Assembly: GCA_026984455.1 (NCBI GenBank)
Contig: JALSSC010000055.1
Coordinates: 1-44,502, forward strand
Direction: 5' to 3'
Length of the DNA stretch: 44,502 bases
Source: Chromatiaceae bacterium
Lineage (GTDB): Bacteria > Pseudomonadota > Gammaproteobacteria > Chromatiales > Chromatiaceae
The position numbers were made by a program, and so were the translations under genes. Numbering within the stretch: position 1 is the stretch's first letter; every line of letters starts with the position of its first letter. This document shows, in pieces, positions 1 through 6,975 of the stretch. The notes below the pieces were generated by a model. That model saw only the letters and a list, made by a program, of their open reading frames with translations, did not search any database and was not told the DNA's origin.

Positions 1-4
1 CGCG

Positions 5-96
5 CCAGTGGCCTTCCCTGAAAATGTCTGCGGCAGGGATGCCGCAGTCAAGCCTACAGGGAGGTATTCACGGCGTTTTTCAGGGAAGGCCACTGG
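5..96. repeat. Perfect 20-bp inverted repeat with nested hairpin
   Basis: The arms CCAGTGGCCTTCCCTGAAAA (5-24) and TTTTCAGGGAAGGCCACTGG (77-96) are perfect reverse complements. The 52-nt loop carries a second small stem, CTGCGGC (29-35) with GCCGCAG (41-47). Two nested stems in a non-coding stretch suggest a REP/MITE-like intergenic element or a strong terminator for a gene left of the window. The loop text around 39-75 resembles a hairpin-type intergenic element that I associate with several gammaproteobacteria, but I could not verify this. Confidence 0.75.
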
Positions 97-563
97 CAGA
101 GGGGCGGTTAGATGACGGAGCCCTGGAACACACCCAGCCCGGCTATCGACGGAGCCTTCGATATGCGACACTGGGCATTGCGACGACCGGTGAGGGCCAC
201 CGGCCGCTCCACGCCAGGGCCTTGGCAGGCGCCTGCCTGGTGACGGATACCCAGACCGCCTTCCGCCGGCCGATAGCACGTGCCCCATGGCCGGCAATGG
301 GCGTGCATGCCTTTCTCCGACGCGCCTTGCAAGGGCCTCATCGTGGCAATGTGGTATTGCCTGCCACACGCCGCTGATCACCGCCTCTCCCCCCATGGCC
401 CGTACCGTCCCATGAGAGAGTCCCGCGTTGCATTGGCGGCCAGGGCTCGCAGAAAGGCGGGCGGCCGCGTGCAGGCAGACCGTACAGGGTCTCGCCCCGA
501 AGCCCTCCGGTGCGAATCGATAGATGGACGGAAGATCCTGTCTGACCCCATGTCCCGATCATC
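97..563. other. No convincing gene
   Basis: Short open frames exist on both strands, but none has a ribosome binding site, recognisable domain or natural-looking composition; their residues are dominated by Arg, Gly and Pro. A short perfect palindrome, GGCAGGCGCCTGCC, lies at 225-238. The promoter of the regulator gene at 564 should be near the right end, but I see no clear -35/-10 pair. Confidence 0.5.
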
Positions 564-1313
564 ATGCTGATGGAATCCAAGAGCTTTCTGCTCATTCGCC
601 GACAGGTGGCCCAGTCACCGCTTTTTCACGATGTCCCGCAGGTCTTGCTGGACGAGCTGCTGCACGAGTTTCGCTATGAGTATTGGCGGCGAAAGGCGAT
701 ACCGTCAAAAGGCAGCTGTGCCCAGTATTTCTATCTCTTGCTTTCGGGACGTCTGGAGGTCGTCCATACACATCCTGAAACGGGGCGCAGTGTCACCCTG
801 TATCTGCTTCAACCTGGTGATGGATTCGATGTGATTGTCTTACTGGATGGTGAACCGCACGATATGGCCCTCTTGTCCGACACCGATGTCGAGGTGTTGG
901 CGGTGCCTATCGATACCATGCGCCAATGGATCTGGAACCATCCGGAGATCAACCGGAATCTCATGCCCTATCTGGCGCGCCGCATGCGTGAACAGGAAGA
1001 GATGACGGCAAATATCGCCCTGTATGATACCGTGAGCCGCCTGAGCCGCCTGATTCTGAAACATGCGACCCTGAACCGCGATTATCGTGGTGATGACAGT
1101 GAAGCCCATAGATCGCATCTCGTAAACGGCTTTTCGGACGAAATGCTCGCACGTATGATTGGCTCTGTACGTCAGGTGGTGAACAAGCATTTGCAGCTCT
1201 GGCAACGCTCTGGTTTCCTGAAAAAACAGAGGAATTCATTGGAGATCAAGGACCTGCGCGCCATTGAGAGAGTCGCCCGAGATTTTCTCGACAGCCTGAA
1301 GAAGAGTGCGTGA
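564..1313 (+). CDS. Crp/Fnr-family transcriptional regulator
   Basis: A 249-residue protein with the Crp/Fnr layout: an N-terminal cyclic-nucleotide-binding-like beta barrel (about 20-125), a long dimerisation helix (about 126-165) and a C-terminal winged helix (about 185-235). The barrel shows the family pattern FYLLLSGRLEVV and LLQPGDGFD. There is no N-terminal cysteine cluster, so it is not an FNR-type iron-sulfur sensor; the ligand is unknown. The recognition helix SVRQVVNKHL aligns without gaps with CRP CSRETVGRIL, so Arg180, Glu181 and Arg185 of CRP correspond to Arg203, Gln204 and Lys208. The Glu-to-Gln change predicts a half-site different from TGTGA. An ATG two codons downstream (570) is an equally possible start, as neither has a clear Shine-Dalgarno. 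A matching palindrome lies 28 bp past the stop, before yfdX, so control of yfdX-hdeD is the simplest guess. Confidence 0.88.
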   Translation: MLMESKSFLLIRRQVAQSPLFHDVPQVLLDELLHEFRYEYWRRKAIPSKGSCAQYFYLLLSGRLEVVHTHPETGRSVTLYLLQPGDGFDVIVLLDGEPHDMALLSDTDVEVLAVPIDTMRQWIWNHPEINRNLMPYLARRMREQEEMTANIALYDTVSRLSRLILKHATLNRDYRGDDSEAHRSHLVNGFSDEMLARMIGSVRQVVNKHLQLWQRSGFLKKQRNSLEIKDLRAIERVARDFLDSLKKSA

Positions 1314-1340
1314 GCAGCGCGCCTCCCCATGCGAGCGTTT

Positions 1341-1382
1341 TGTCACCTGGATGACAGACTTCCGCAACGTCTTTCCTATCAT
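1341..1382 (+). promoter_or_regulatory. Crp-type operator and -10 box upstream of yfdX
   Basis: TGTCA (1341-1345), six bases, then TGACA (1352-1356) form a perfect palindrome with Crp/Fnr spacing. A TATCAT -10 box at 1377-1382 matches TATAAT in five of six positions and puts the start of transcription near 1389. The palindrome centre is then about 41 bp upstream, the classical class II activator position. No good -35 hexamer is present, as expected of an activated promoter. That the adjacent regulator binds here is inference. Confidence 0.55.
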
Positions 1383-1448
1383 GAGCCGGCGACTTGCAGC
1401 GTTTCGCTGTTGCTCGAATCCCCTCTGAAACGATAGGAGAAACATGCC

Positions 1449-2426
1449 ATGAAAGAAGCGGGAAGCCGCCTGTTACCCTTGGCGGCCATGCTGGCATTGG
1501 CCGGTATCGTCGCCCAGCCGCCTGTGGTCGCCGCCGCGTCCGCACCTGTGAAATCAGCGATGAAAACCGTTGCCAACCAGCAGAATGGCAACGCCACCGT
1601 CAAGCATTCCGTGGCCGCGGCGGCCAGCAAGGCCGCGGAACAGGGCCGCAGCACCGTCATCAAGGAAGCGGTCACTGCACTGGCAGATGTCGACAAGGCG
1701 CTCATACTTCTGGATAAAGGAAAGAAGAAGGAGGCCCTGGACGCCCTGGCCGAGGCTACGGGAAAGCTGGAGCTGGTGGTCGCCCGTGATCCATCCCTGA
1801 CCCTGGCACCGGTTGCGGTTCATGTCACGGCAAAGGACCTGATCGCCAGCGTGGATACGATCGATGAAGCGGTTGAACGGGCGCGCAAGTATCTCTCCGA
1901 CGGGGAGGTGCAGAAGGCGCGCGTGGTGCTGGCGAATCTGGCCAGCGAACTGGTCGTCACTGTCACCAACATTCCGCTGGGCACCTTCCCCGCCGCCATC
2001 AAGGCTGTCAGCCCGCTGATCGACCAAGGTAAGATCGGCGAGGCCAAGGCGGCGCTGGTGACGGCGCTGAGTACACTGGTGGATGTCGATACGGTCATTC
2101 CCCTGCCGGTGCTGCGCGCTGAACTCCTGCTGGAAAAGGCCGAGGCCCTGGCGGAGAAAAGAGACCGCAGCGATGCGCAGGACGAATCGCTGGCGATCCT
2201 GCTGTCACAGGCGCGGTACCAGCTCAAGATTGCCAAGGCATTGGGCTATGGTAAGAAGTCGGATTTTCGTGATTATTATCGCATGATCGACGAAATCCAG
2301 GAAAAGACACACAATGGTGGCTTCGGTACAGGCTTCTTCGACAAGATCAAGGCCAAGTTGAAGGCCCTGACGGAAACCAATGCCAAGGCCAGTGGATCGC
2401 CTTCGGTACAACACCCAAAGAAATGA
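1449..2426 (+). CDS. YfdX family protein, exported
   Basis: A 325-residue protein of the YfdX family, helical stress-associated proteins known from enterobacterial acid-response genes and heat-resistance islands; the molecular role is not settled. The first 30 residues form a Sec-type signal peptide (basic MKEAGSR, hydrophobic LLPLAAMLALAGIV, then small residues PPVVAAASA), so it should be periplasmic. The mature part is Ala/Lys/Glu-rich and helical, with the family region from about 60 to 270 (VTALADVDKALILLDKGKKKEAL, then IPLPVLRAELLLEKAEALAEK). The C-terminal 40 residues are basic and low in complexity. AGGAG at 1435-1439 supports the start. It follows a Crp-type site and is followed by a rho-independent terminator and then hdeD, which has its own ribosome binding site. 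Confidence 0.85.
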   Translation: MKEAGSRLLPLAAMLALAGIVAQPPVVAAASAPVKSAMKTVANQQNGNATVKHSVAAAASKAAEQGRSTVIKEAVTALADVDKALILLDKGKKKEALDALAEATGKLELVVARDPSLTLAPVAVHVTAKDLIASVDTIDEAVERARKYLSDGEVQKARVVLANLASELVVTVTNIPLGTFPAAIKAVSPLIDQGKIGEAKAALVTALSTLVDVDTVIPLPVLRAELLLEKAEALAEKRDRSDAQDESLAILLSQARYQLKIAKALGYGKKSDFRDYYRMIDEIQEKTHNGGFGTGFFDKIKAKLKALTETNAKASGSPSVQHPKK

Positions 2427-2450
2427 TGGCAATCGCTGCCTGATCCTGCA

Positions 2451-2479
2451 AGGGGGCTTGTTCACAGCCCCCTTTTTTT
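2451..2479 (+). terminator. Rho-independent terminator after yfdX
   Basis: AGGGGGCT (2451-2458) and AGCCCCCT (2466-2473) form a stem with a 7-nt loop, followed directly by a run of seven T (2473-2479). It is the clearest intrinsic terminator in the window. hdeD, which begins 70 bp later, may be expressed by read-through or from its own promoter. Confidence 0.9.
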
Positions 2480-2547
2480 CGATCGGCCAGTGCCGTTGCC
2501 GGGCGGTTCCTGTCCCGGACGATGTGTCATAACAAGGGGAGAACGAA

Positions 2548-3084
2548 ATGAATGATGTAACACTCAGTGTCTTCATGGATCGGCGCACCCGCAAACACAC
2601 CCTGATTGCAGGAGGATTGATGGTGTTGATCGGTCTGGTGGGGATATTTCTACCGCAACTGATATCGCTGACCATATCCATATTGATAGGATGGGTGTTG
2701 CTCTTGGCGGGTGGAGTGGCTGGCTATCAGGTCTGGTACAACTACAGCCACAATTGGCAGAATTGGCTGAAACCGCTCTTGTTGTTGATGGCCGGCCTGC
2801 TTGTCGTCTTCAATCCGACCGCAGGCGCGGCGGCCCTGGGCCTGTTGCTGGCAGCGATATTGCTTCTGGACGGTTATGCCAATTTGACCCTGGCATTCAC
2901 CCTGAAACCCTTGCCAGGTTGGGGCTGGATGTTGCTCAACGGACTGCTGACCCTATTGCTGTCGGTACTGATCCTGCTGGGTTGGCCATCCAGTTCATTG
3001 GTGGTCATCGGCATCATCGTGGGTATCAGCCTCTTCATCGATGGCGTGACGCTTCTGATGTTGGGGTGGAAGGCGGCTCATTAG
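2548..3084 (+). CDS. HdeD-like membrane protein (DUF308)
   Basis: A 178-residue inner-membrane protein with six hydrophobic segments (about 20-38, 42-62, 75-90, 93-112, 125-143, 148-172), typical in size and layout of HdeD, a membrane protein linked to acid resistance at high cell density. The two halves look like an internal repeat, as usual for DUF308. A GGGGAG ribosome site at about 2536 supports the ATG. Its place next to yfdX is notable: both families occur together in the transmissible locus of stress tolerance of enterobacteria. The gene converges with the cytochrome gene 46 bp away; no T-tract terminator is visible in that gap. Confidence 0.85.
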   Translation: MNDVTLSVFMDRRTRKHTLIAGGLMVLIGLVGIFLPQLISLTISILIGWVLLLAGGVAGYQVWYNYSHNWQNWLKPLLLLMAGLLVVFNPTAGAAALGLLLAAILLLDGYANLTLAFTLKPLPGWGWMLLNGLLTLLLSVLILLGWPSSSLVVIGIIVGISLFIDGVTLLMLGWKAAH

Positions 3085-3130
3085 CGGTAGGCTGTCTCGA
3101 GATGGCCCAGGACATCTCATGAACCGATGC

Positions 3131-3790
3131 TCAATCGTCCAGGGTGGAGACATAGGCGAAGATGTCCCGAATCTCCTCCTTGCTGAAATCCGCCAGCAGT
3201 TCTTCGTCCGGGTCGTCCGGGTCGTGGATGCGGCGGTGGTTCAGGAACAGCTTCACCTGACGCCAGAGGTAGGCGGTGTACTGGCCGGCCAGCGGGGGGA
3301 TGGCCTTGCGGGCCTTGCCTTCACCGTGGCGGCCGTGGCAGGAGGCGCACTCGCGCCGGTAGAGGCGTCTGCCCCGGGCCGTGTCGCCGGGCGCCTGGCC
3401 GATCTGAACCACCCGCTTGGCGGCCATCAGGCGCGCATAGGCGTCGAATCCCGGGGCCTGGGTGTCCACTGGTGGCAGTGTGGTGGGGAGTTGGATGCGC
3501 GCCAGCCAGGCCGAGATGTCGGCGATGTCCTCGTCGGGCATCTGGCGTTCGTCCACGTGTTCCACCATGGCCAGGTTGGGCCGCTGGCGGGCCCGGAAAA
3601 GGCGCAACTGCTCGGCGAGGTAGGCGGCGGGCAGGCCCGCCAGACGAGGGTACTTGCCCTGTTTGCCGCCCTGGCCGAACTCGCCGTGGCAGCCGGCGCA
3701 GACCTCGTTGATCTCCTCGCCGTTTTCCAGGTCGAGGGCCAGGGCGTGGGTTCCGAGCAGGGTGGACAGCAGGAAGACAAAGATGCGCAT
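3131..3790 (-). CDS. Di-haem cytochrome c, c4-like
   Basis: 219 residues with a signal peptide (MRIFVFLLSTLLGTHALA) and two c-type haem sites, CAGCH (31-35) and CASCH (148-152). Each is followed by the cytochrome c4-type pattern, PRLAGLPAAYLAEQLRLF and PPLAGQYTAYLWRQVKLF. Domain 1 has a likely axial methionine (Met84, RQMPDEDI). Domain 2 contains no methionine after its CxxCH, so its sixth ligand must be something else, perhaps His in NHRRIH (185-189), or be absent. The product should be periplasmic and could donate electrons to a terminal oxidase or NO reductase. It diverges from norE across a shared FNR-like box. The ATG at 3790 gives a proper signal peptide; a TTG at 3811 would add seven residues. 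No clear Shine-Dalgarno precedes either. Confidence 0.88.
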   Translation of the reverse strand: MRIFVFLLSTLLGTHALALDLENGEEINEVCAGCHGEFGQGGKQGKYPRLAGLPAAYLAEQLRLFRARQRPNLAMVEHVDERQMPDEDIADISAWLARIQLPTTLPPVDTQAPGFDAYARLMAAKRVVQIGQAPGDTARGRRLYRRECASCHGRHGEGKARKAIPPLAGQYTAYLWRQVKLFLNHRRIHDPDDPDEELLADFSKEEIRDIFAYVSTLDD

Positions 3791-3849
3791 AGTGTGGGCC
3801 AAGGGTCTCAAGGGGTGGAGAATGATTCATGGGGTGGGCCTGCCGGGCA

Positions 3850-3891
3850 TTGACATCGGTCATGGGCGGCCCCTTTATTCTTGAGTATTAT
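3850..3891 (+). promoter_or_regulatory. FNR/DNR-like box and -10 of norE operon
   Basis: TTGAC-ATCG-GTCAT (3850-3863) is close to the TTGAT-N4-ATCAA / TTGAT-N4-GTCAA boxes of FNR and DNR/NnrR regulators. A TATTAT -10 box follows at 3886-3891. With a start near 3898, the box centre (3856.5) falls at -41.5, the class II position. The same box could also serve the divergent cytochrome gene. Which regulator binds is unknown. Confidence 0.6.
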
Positions 3892-3920
3892 GCGCAGTTA
3901 TTCCCTTCCAGGACAGACCC

Positions 3921-4532
3921 ATGGATGCATCAGTGAACGCCCTCGCCGCCCCTGTAGCGCGTACAGGGGAGGCCCCCCATCGCTATCCCCCGGGAGACCT
4001 CGCCATCTGGGTCTTCATCCTGGCCGAGCTGCTGGTGTTCGCGGTGTTCTTCTCGGCCTATGCCTTCGCGCGTATGGGCGATCCGGCCCTGTTCAACCAA
4101 TATCAGGCCACCCTCAGTCAGAACGCTGCCCTGGTCAACACCCTGACCCTCATCACCGCCAGTTATTTCGTGGTGCGCGCGGTGGCGGCCATCCGCGAGG
4201 ACGACAGCCGCGGTTGTGTGCGTTGGCTGCTCGCGGCCCTGGGCATGGGCGCCCTGTTCCTGGTCATCAAGTCCGCCGAGTACGCCCACCACTTCTCCTT
4301 GGGTGTGAGCATGAGCACCAACAGGTTCTACATGTTCTACTTTTCCTTGACCTTCTTCCACTTCATGCATGTGATCCTGGGCATGGTCATCCTGGCGGCG
4401 GTGGCCCTCAAGGCCCGGCGGGGGGGGTACAGCGCCGTCGATCATCGCGGCGTGGAGACGGGGGCCTCCTATTGGCACATGGTGGATCTGGTCTGGTTGA
4501 TCCTCTTCCCCCTCGTCTATGTGATGCACTAG
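3921..4532 (+). CDS. norE: NorE-like cytochrome c oxidase subunit III family protein
   Basis: 203 residues and five hydrophobic helices, the size and topology of NorE, a COX3 homologue that lacks the first two helices of true subunit III. The N-terminal helix IWVFILAELLVFAVFFSAYAF and the later segments FYFSLTFFHFMHVILGMVILAAV and YWHMVDLVWLILFPLVYVM carry the conserved Glu and His residues of the family. NorE is thought to help assemble or activate the cytochrome bc-type nitric oxide reductase. Here it opens a rightward operon with norF, norQ and norD, but norC and norB are absent. A COX3-like subunit of another haem-copper oxidase is the alternative; the context favours NorE. Confidence 0.85.
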   Translation: MDASVNALAAPVARTGEAPHRYPPGDLAIWVFILAELLVFAVFFSAYAFARMGDPALFNQYQATLSQNAALVNTLTLITASYFVVRAVAAIREDDSRGCVRWLLAALGMGALFLVIKSAEYAHHFSLGVSMSTNRFYMFYFSLTFFHFMHVILGMVILAAVALKARRGGYSAVDHRGVETGASYWHMVDLVWLILFPLVYVMH

Positions 4533-4556
4533 TCGGGCTCGTCCTCGGAGGTGGGT

Positions 4557-4838
4557 ATGGTTGAAAAGAAGGGGGCAAGGGGGCTGCGTCCCTGCACCTG
4601 GGTCTGGTTGCTCCTGATGGCGCTCACCGTCGTGACCTGGTCCCTGGGCCGGGCCGGAGTGCATGGGCTTGCGCTCAGCCTCGGGGTGCTGTTCCTGGCC
4701 CTGCTCAAGGGCCAGTTGGTGGGCGATTTCTTCATGGGCCTCAGGTCCGTGCGCGGGTTTTGGCGTTGGCCGGTGAGCCTGTGGTTGCTCATCCCGGGAG
4801 GGCTCGTCACCACCGCCTTCATATTGGCCGCCCGATGA
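4557..4838 (+). CDS. norF: NorF-like small membrane protein
   Basis: A 93-residue membrane protein with three hydrophobic segments (about 14-30, 36-52 and 70-88) and the LAL-LKGQLVGDFFMGLR pattern seen in NorF and cytochrome oxidase subunit IV-type proteins. It is an accessory protein of nitric oxide reductase; its exact role is unknown. CGGAGG at 4546-4551 with 5-nt spacing fixes the ATG at 4557 rather than the in-frame GTG at 4551. The stop overlaps the norQ start (ATGA), indicating translational coupling. Confidence 0.78.
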   Translation: MVEKKGARGLRPCTWVWLLLMALTVVTWSLGRAGVHGLALSLGVLFLALLKGQLVGDFFMGLRSVRGFWRWPVSLWLLIPGGLVTTAFILAAR

Positions 4839-5620
4839 CCGTCGAACTGCCCTATTATCGCCCCCAGGGTGGTGAGATCGCCCTGTTCGAGTATGCCTAT
4901 CAGAATCGTCTTCCGCTGCTCCTCAAGGGGCCCACCGGCTGCGGTAAGACCCGCTTCGTACGCCACATGGCGGCGCGCCTGGGGCGGCCCCTGTTTACCG
5001 TGGCCTGTCACGACGATCTCAGCGCGGCCGATCTGGTGGGGCGCCACCTGATCGGTGACCAGGGGACCTTCTGGGCCGACGGTCCCCTGACCCGGGCGGT
5101 GCGCGAGGGCGCCATCTGCTATCTGGACGAGGTGGTGGAGGCGCGTAAGGACACCACCGTGGTGTTGCATCCGCTCACCGACGACCGCCGCATCCTGCCC
5201 ATCGAGCGGACCGGCGAGACCCTGCGCGCTCCGCCCGAATTCATGCTGGTGGTGTCGTACAATCCGGGTTATCAGAACCTGCTCAAGGGGATGAAGCCGT
5301 CCACCCGGCAACGCTTCGTGGCCACCCGTTTCGATTTTCCCCCGGCGGAGGTGGAGCACGAGATCCTGCTCGCCGAGAGCGGCATCGACGAGGTCATGGC
5401 GGGGCGTCTGGTGGACTTGGTCCAGGGCCTGCGGGTGCTCAAGGACCACGATCTGGAGGAGGCCGCCTCCACCCGCCTGCTGGTGTACGCGGCCACCCTG
5501 ATCCGGGATGGGATGTCGCCTCTGGAGGCCTGCCGGGCGGCCCTGGTGGAACCCTTGAGCGACGATCTGGAGACCACTGAGGCCCTGATGGAGGTAGTCC
5601 ATGCCAGCTTTGGCGACTGA
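4835..5620 (+). CDS. norQ: NorQ/CbbQ-type MoxR AAA+ ATPase
   Basis: A 261-residue AAA+ ATPase of the CbbQ/NirQ/NorQ group. Walker A is GPTGCGKT (32-39), Walker B ICYLDE (94-99), and the sensor region is VVSYNPGYQ (about 139-147) with an STRQRF arginine-containing segment (156-161). In this family the ATPase works with a von Willebrand-A partner (NorD or CbbO) to remodel and activate a metalloenzyme. The partner norD lies four genes downstream. I chose the ATG at 4835 because the upstream extension is an out-of-frame copy of norF, and because the family begins close to this point. CbbQ of rubisco activation is an alternative, but no rubisco gene is near. Confidence 0.88.
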   Translation: MTVELPYYRPQGGEIALFEYAYQNRLPLLLKGPTGCGKTRFVRHMAARLGRPLFTVACHDDLSAADLVGRHLIGDQGTFWADGPLTRAVREGAICYLDEVVEARKDTTVVLHPLTDDRRILPIERTGETLRAPPEFMLVVSYNPGYQNLLKGMKPSTRQRFVATRFDFPPAEVEHEILLAESGIDEVMAGRLVDLVQGLRVLKDHDLEEAASTRLLVYAATLIRDGMSPLEACRAALVEPLSDDLETTEALMEVVHASFGD

Positions 5621-6005
5621 CAAGAATCCCGGCTTGGTGCTGGCGGTGGTGGCCGAGGGCCTGTACGTGCTCAACCTTCTGATCTTCCCGGGCCTCGCCT
5701 TTGTGATCCTGGCCTGGCTCTGGCTCAAGGGGCGCCGTGGGGCCGCGCCCCTGGCCCGGGCCCATCTGGCCCAGGCCATGGCCGGCAGCCTCTGGGCCTG
5801 GGGCCTGTTCCTCGCCGTGATCGCCGGGGTCTGGGCGACCCTGGGCCTGGACAGCGTGGGCGGGATGCTGATCCTGGAGTTCTATTTCATCCTCGGACAC
5901 GGCAGTTTCGTGGTCCTGGGCATGATCGGCGCCATCAAGGCGGTAGGCGGCCTCTGCTGGCGCTTTCCATTGATCGGTCCGGCGCTTCCCCCGGGATGTC
6001 CCTGA
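5601..6005 (+). CDS. Small membrane protein, Tic20/DUF4870-like
   Basis: 134 residues with three or four hydrophobic segments (about 12-42, 62-82, 87-102 and 105-122). The arrangement, with ARAHLAQAMAGSLW between the first two segments and a closing GAIKAVGG-W-FPLIG, is reminiscent of DUF4870/Tic20-like small membrane proteins, though I would not assign a function. Its ATG lies inside norQ (20-bp overlap), so it is translationally linked to the nor genes. It may be an assembly factor specific to this version of the cluster. The last ten residues are low in complexity and their end point is not independently supported. Confidence 0.65.
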   Translation: MPALATDKNPGLVLAVVAEGLYVLNLLIFPGLAFVILAWLWLKGRRGAAPLARAHLAQAMAGSLWAWGLFLAVIAGVWATLGLDSVGGMLILEFYFILGHGSFVVLGMIGAIKAVGGLCWRFPLIGPALPPGCP

Positions 6006-6072
6006 CCCCCAGGATCGGCCCCTGGCGACGGCAGGTCGGCGATCCCAGGGGGGGCGGCCGTTGCGCCGCGCC

Positions 6073-6975
6073 ATGACCTGTCCCCATCCGCTCCCCGGGA
6101 CCGCCGAGCTGCACTCGGTCCGGCCGAGGCCGAGATCCCGCCTGCGCCGCGCCCTCCAGGCCGGGTTCTTCTCGCTGTTCGTGCTCGCCCCCCTGCTGGA
6201 CGTCTTTCGCTACGATCTCACCCAGGGACACTTCGTGGTCTTCGGCCGGCCCTGGGTCCTGGACATGGAACGCATCGCCCAGGGCAGTCCGGCCGAGGCC
6301 CTGGAGCTGATGTTCTGGCGCGCCCTGTTGCCGGTCCTGATCCTGGTGGGGGGCGGACTCTGGGTGGCCTGGCGTTACGGCCGCCTCTACTGCGGCTGGC
6401 TCTGTCCGCATTTCAGCGTGTTGGAGTTCATCAACGGCCTGACCCGGCGCGCCCATGGTCGGCCCACGGTCTGGGAGCGCTCCCGCGGGGACGGGGACCG
6501 CCGCTGGTGGCCCGCCGTGGCCCTGGGGGCGCTGGTCTTCGCCGTTCTCTGGGCCTGGACCCTGCTTTCCTACCTGTTGCCGCCGGCGCGCCTGTTCGAC
6601 CACCTGGTCCACTGGACCTTCACCCCGGGGGAGGCCCGTTTCCTCATCGTGGCGACCGTCCTTCTGGCCCTGGAGTTTCTCTTTTTCCGCCACCTGTTCT
6701 GCCGCTACGCCTGTGCCGTGGGCCTCTTTCAGAGCCTCGCCTGGATGGGCAATCCGCGCGCCCTGGAGGTGCGCTTCGACCGCTCCCGGGCGGGCCTGTG
6801 CAAGACCTGCGCGGAGGCCTGCGACCAGGCCTGTCCCATGCGCCTCAAGCCGCGCGGGCAGAAACGCCGGATGTTCACCTGTACCCAGTGCACGGGCTGT
6901 ATCGACGCCTGTGATGGGGTGCAGAATGGACGTCCCCTGTTGCACTGGAGGTCCGAACCATGGAGGAACAGGTAG
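6073..6975 (+). CDS. 4Fe-4S membrane protein, NapH/CcoG/NosR-like
   Basis: 300 residues with four or five membrane helices and a cytoplasmic C-terminal ferredoxin-like tail. Two CxxxCP/CxxxC pairs next to helices (YCGWLCPH and FCRYACAVG) and two clusters, CKTCAEACDQACP and CTQCTGCIDAC, mark the polyferredoxin membrane family that includes NapH, the NosR C-terminal part and CcoG. These proteins pass electrons across or along the membrane, or act in copper/haem centre assembly. Its place directly before norD, overlapping it by 16 bp, suggests a role in electron delivery to, or maturation of, the enzyme served by NorQD. ATG 6073 is preferred over an upstream TTG at 6061; no strong ribosome site is visible. 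Confidence 0.8.
   Translation: MTCPHPLPGTAELHSVRPRPRSRLRRALQAGFFSLFVLAPLLDVFRYDLTQGHFVVFGRPWVLDMERIAQGSPAEALELMFWRALLPVLILVGGGLWVAWRYGRLYCGWLCPHFSVLEFINGLTRRAHGRPTVWERSRGDGDRRWWPAVALGALVFAVLWAWTLLSYLLPPARLFDHLVHWTFTPGEARFLIVATVLLALEFLFFRHLFCRYACAVGLFQSLAWMGNPRALEVRFDRSRAGLCKTCAEACDQACPMRLKPRGQKRRMFTCTQCTGCIDACDGVQNGRPLLHWRSEPWRNR

Noticed and set aside
24-377. Possible 117-residue gene at the left edge
   Set aside because: It starts inside the inverted repeat, has no ribosome site and has no recognisable sequence.
3119-3853. Plus-strand open frame opposite the cytochrome c gene
   Set aside because: The minus strand encodes a clear di-haem cytochrome with signal peptide; the plus frame has no motifs.
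3850-3855. TTGACA as a sigma70 -35 box for norE
   Set aside because: It is 30 bp from the TATTAT box, too far; the hexamer is better explained as part of the FNR-like palindrome.
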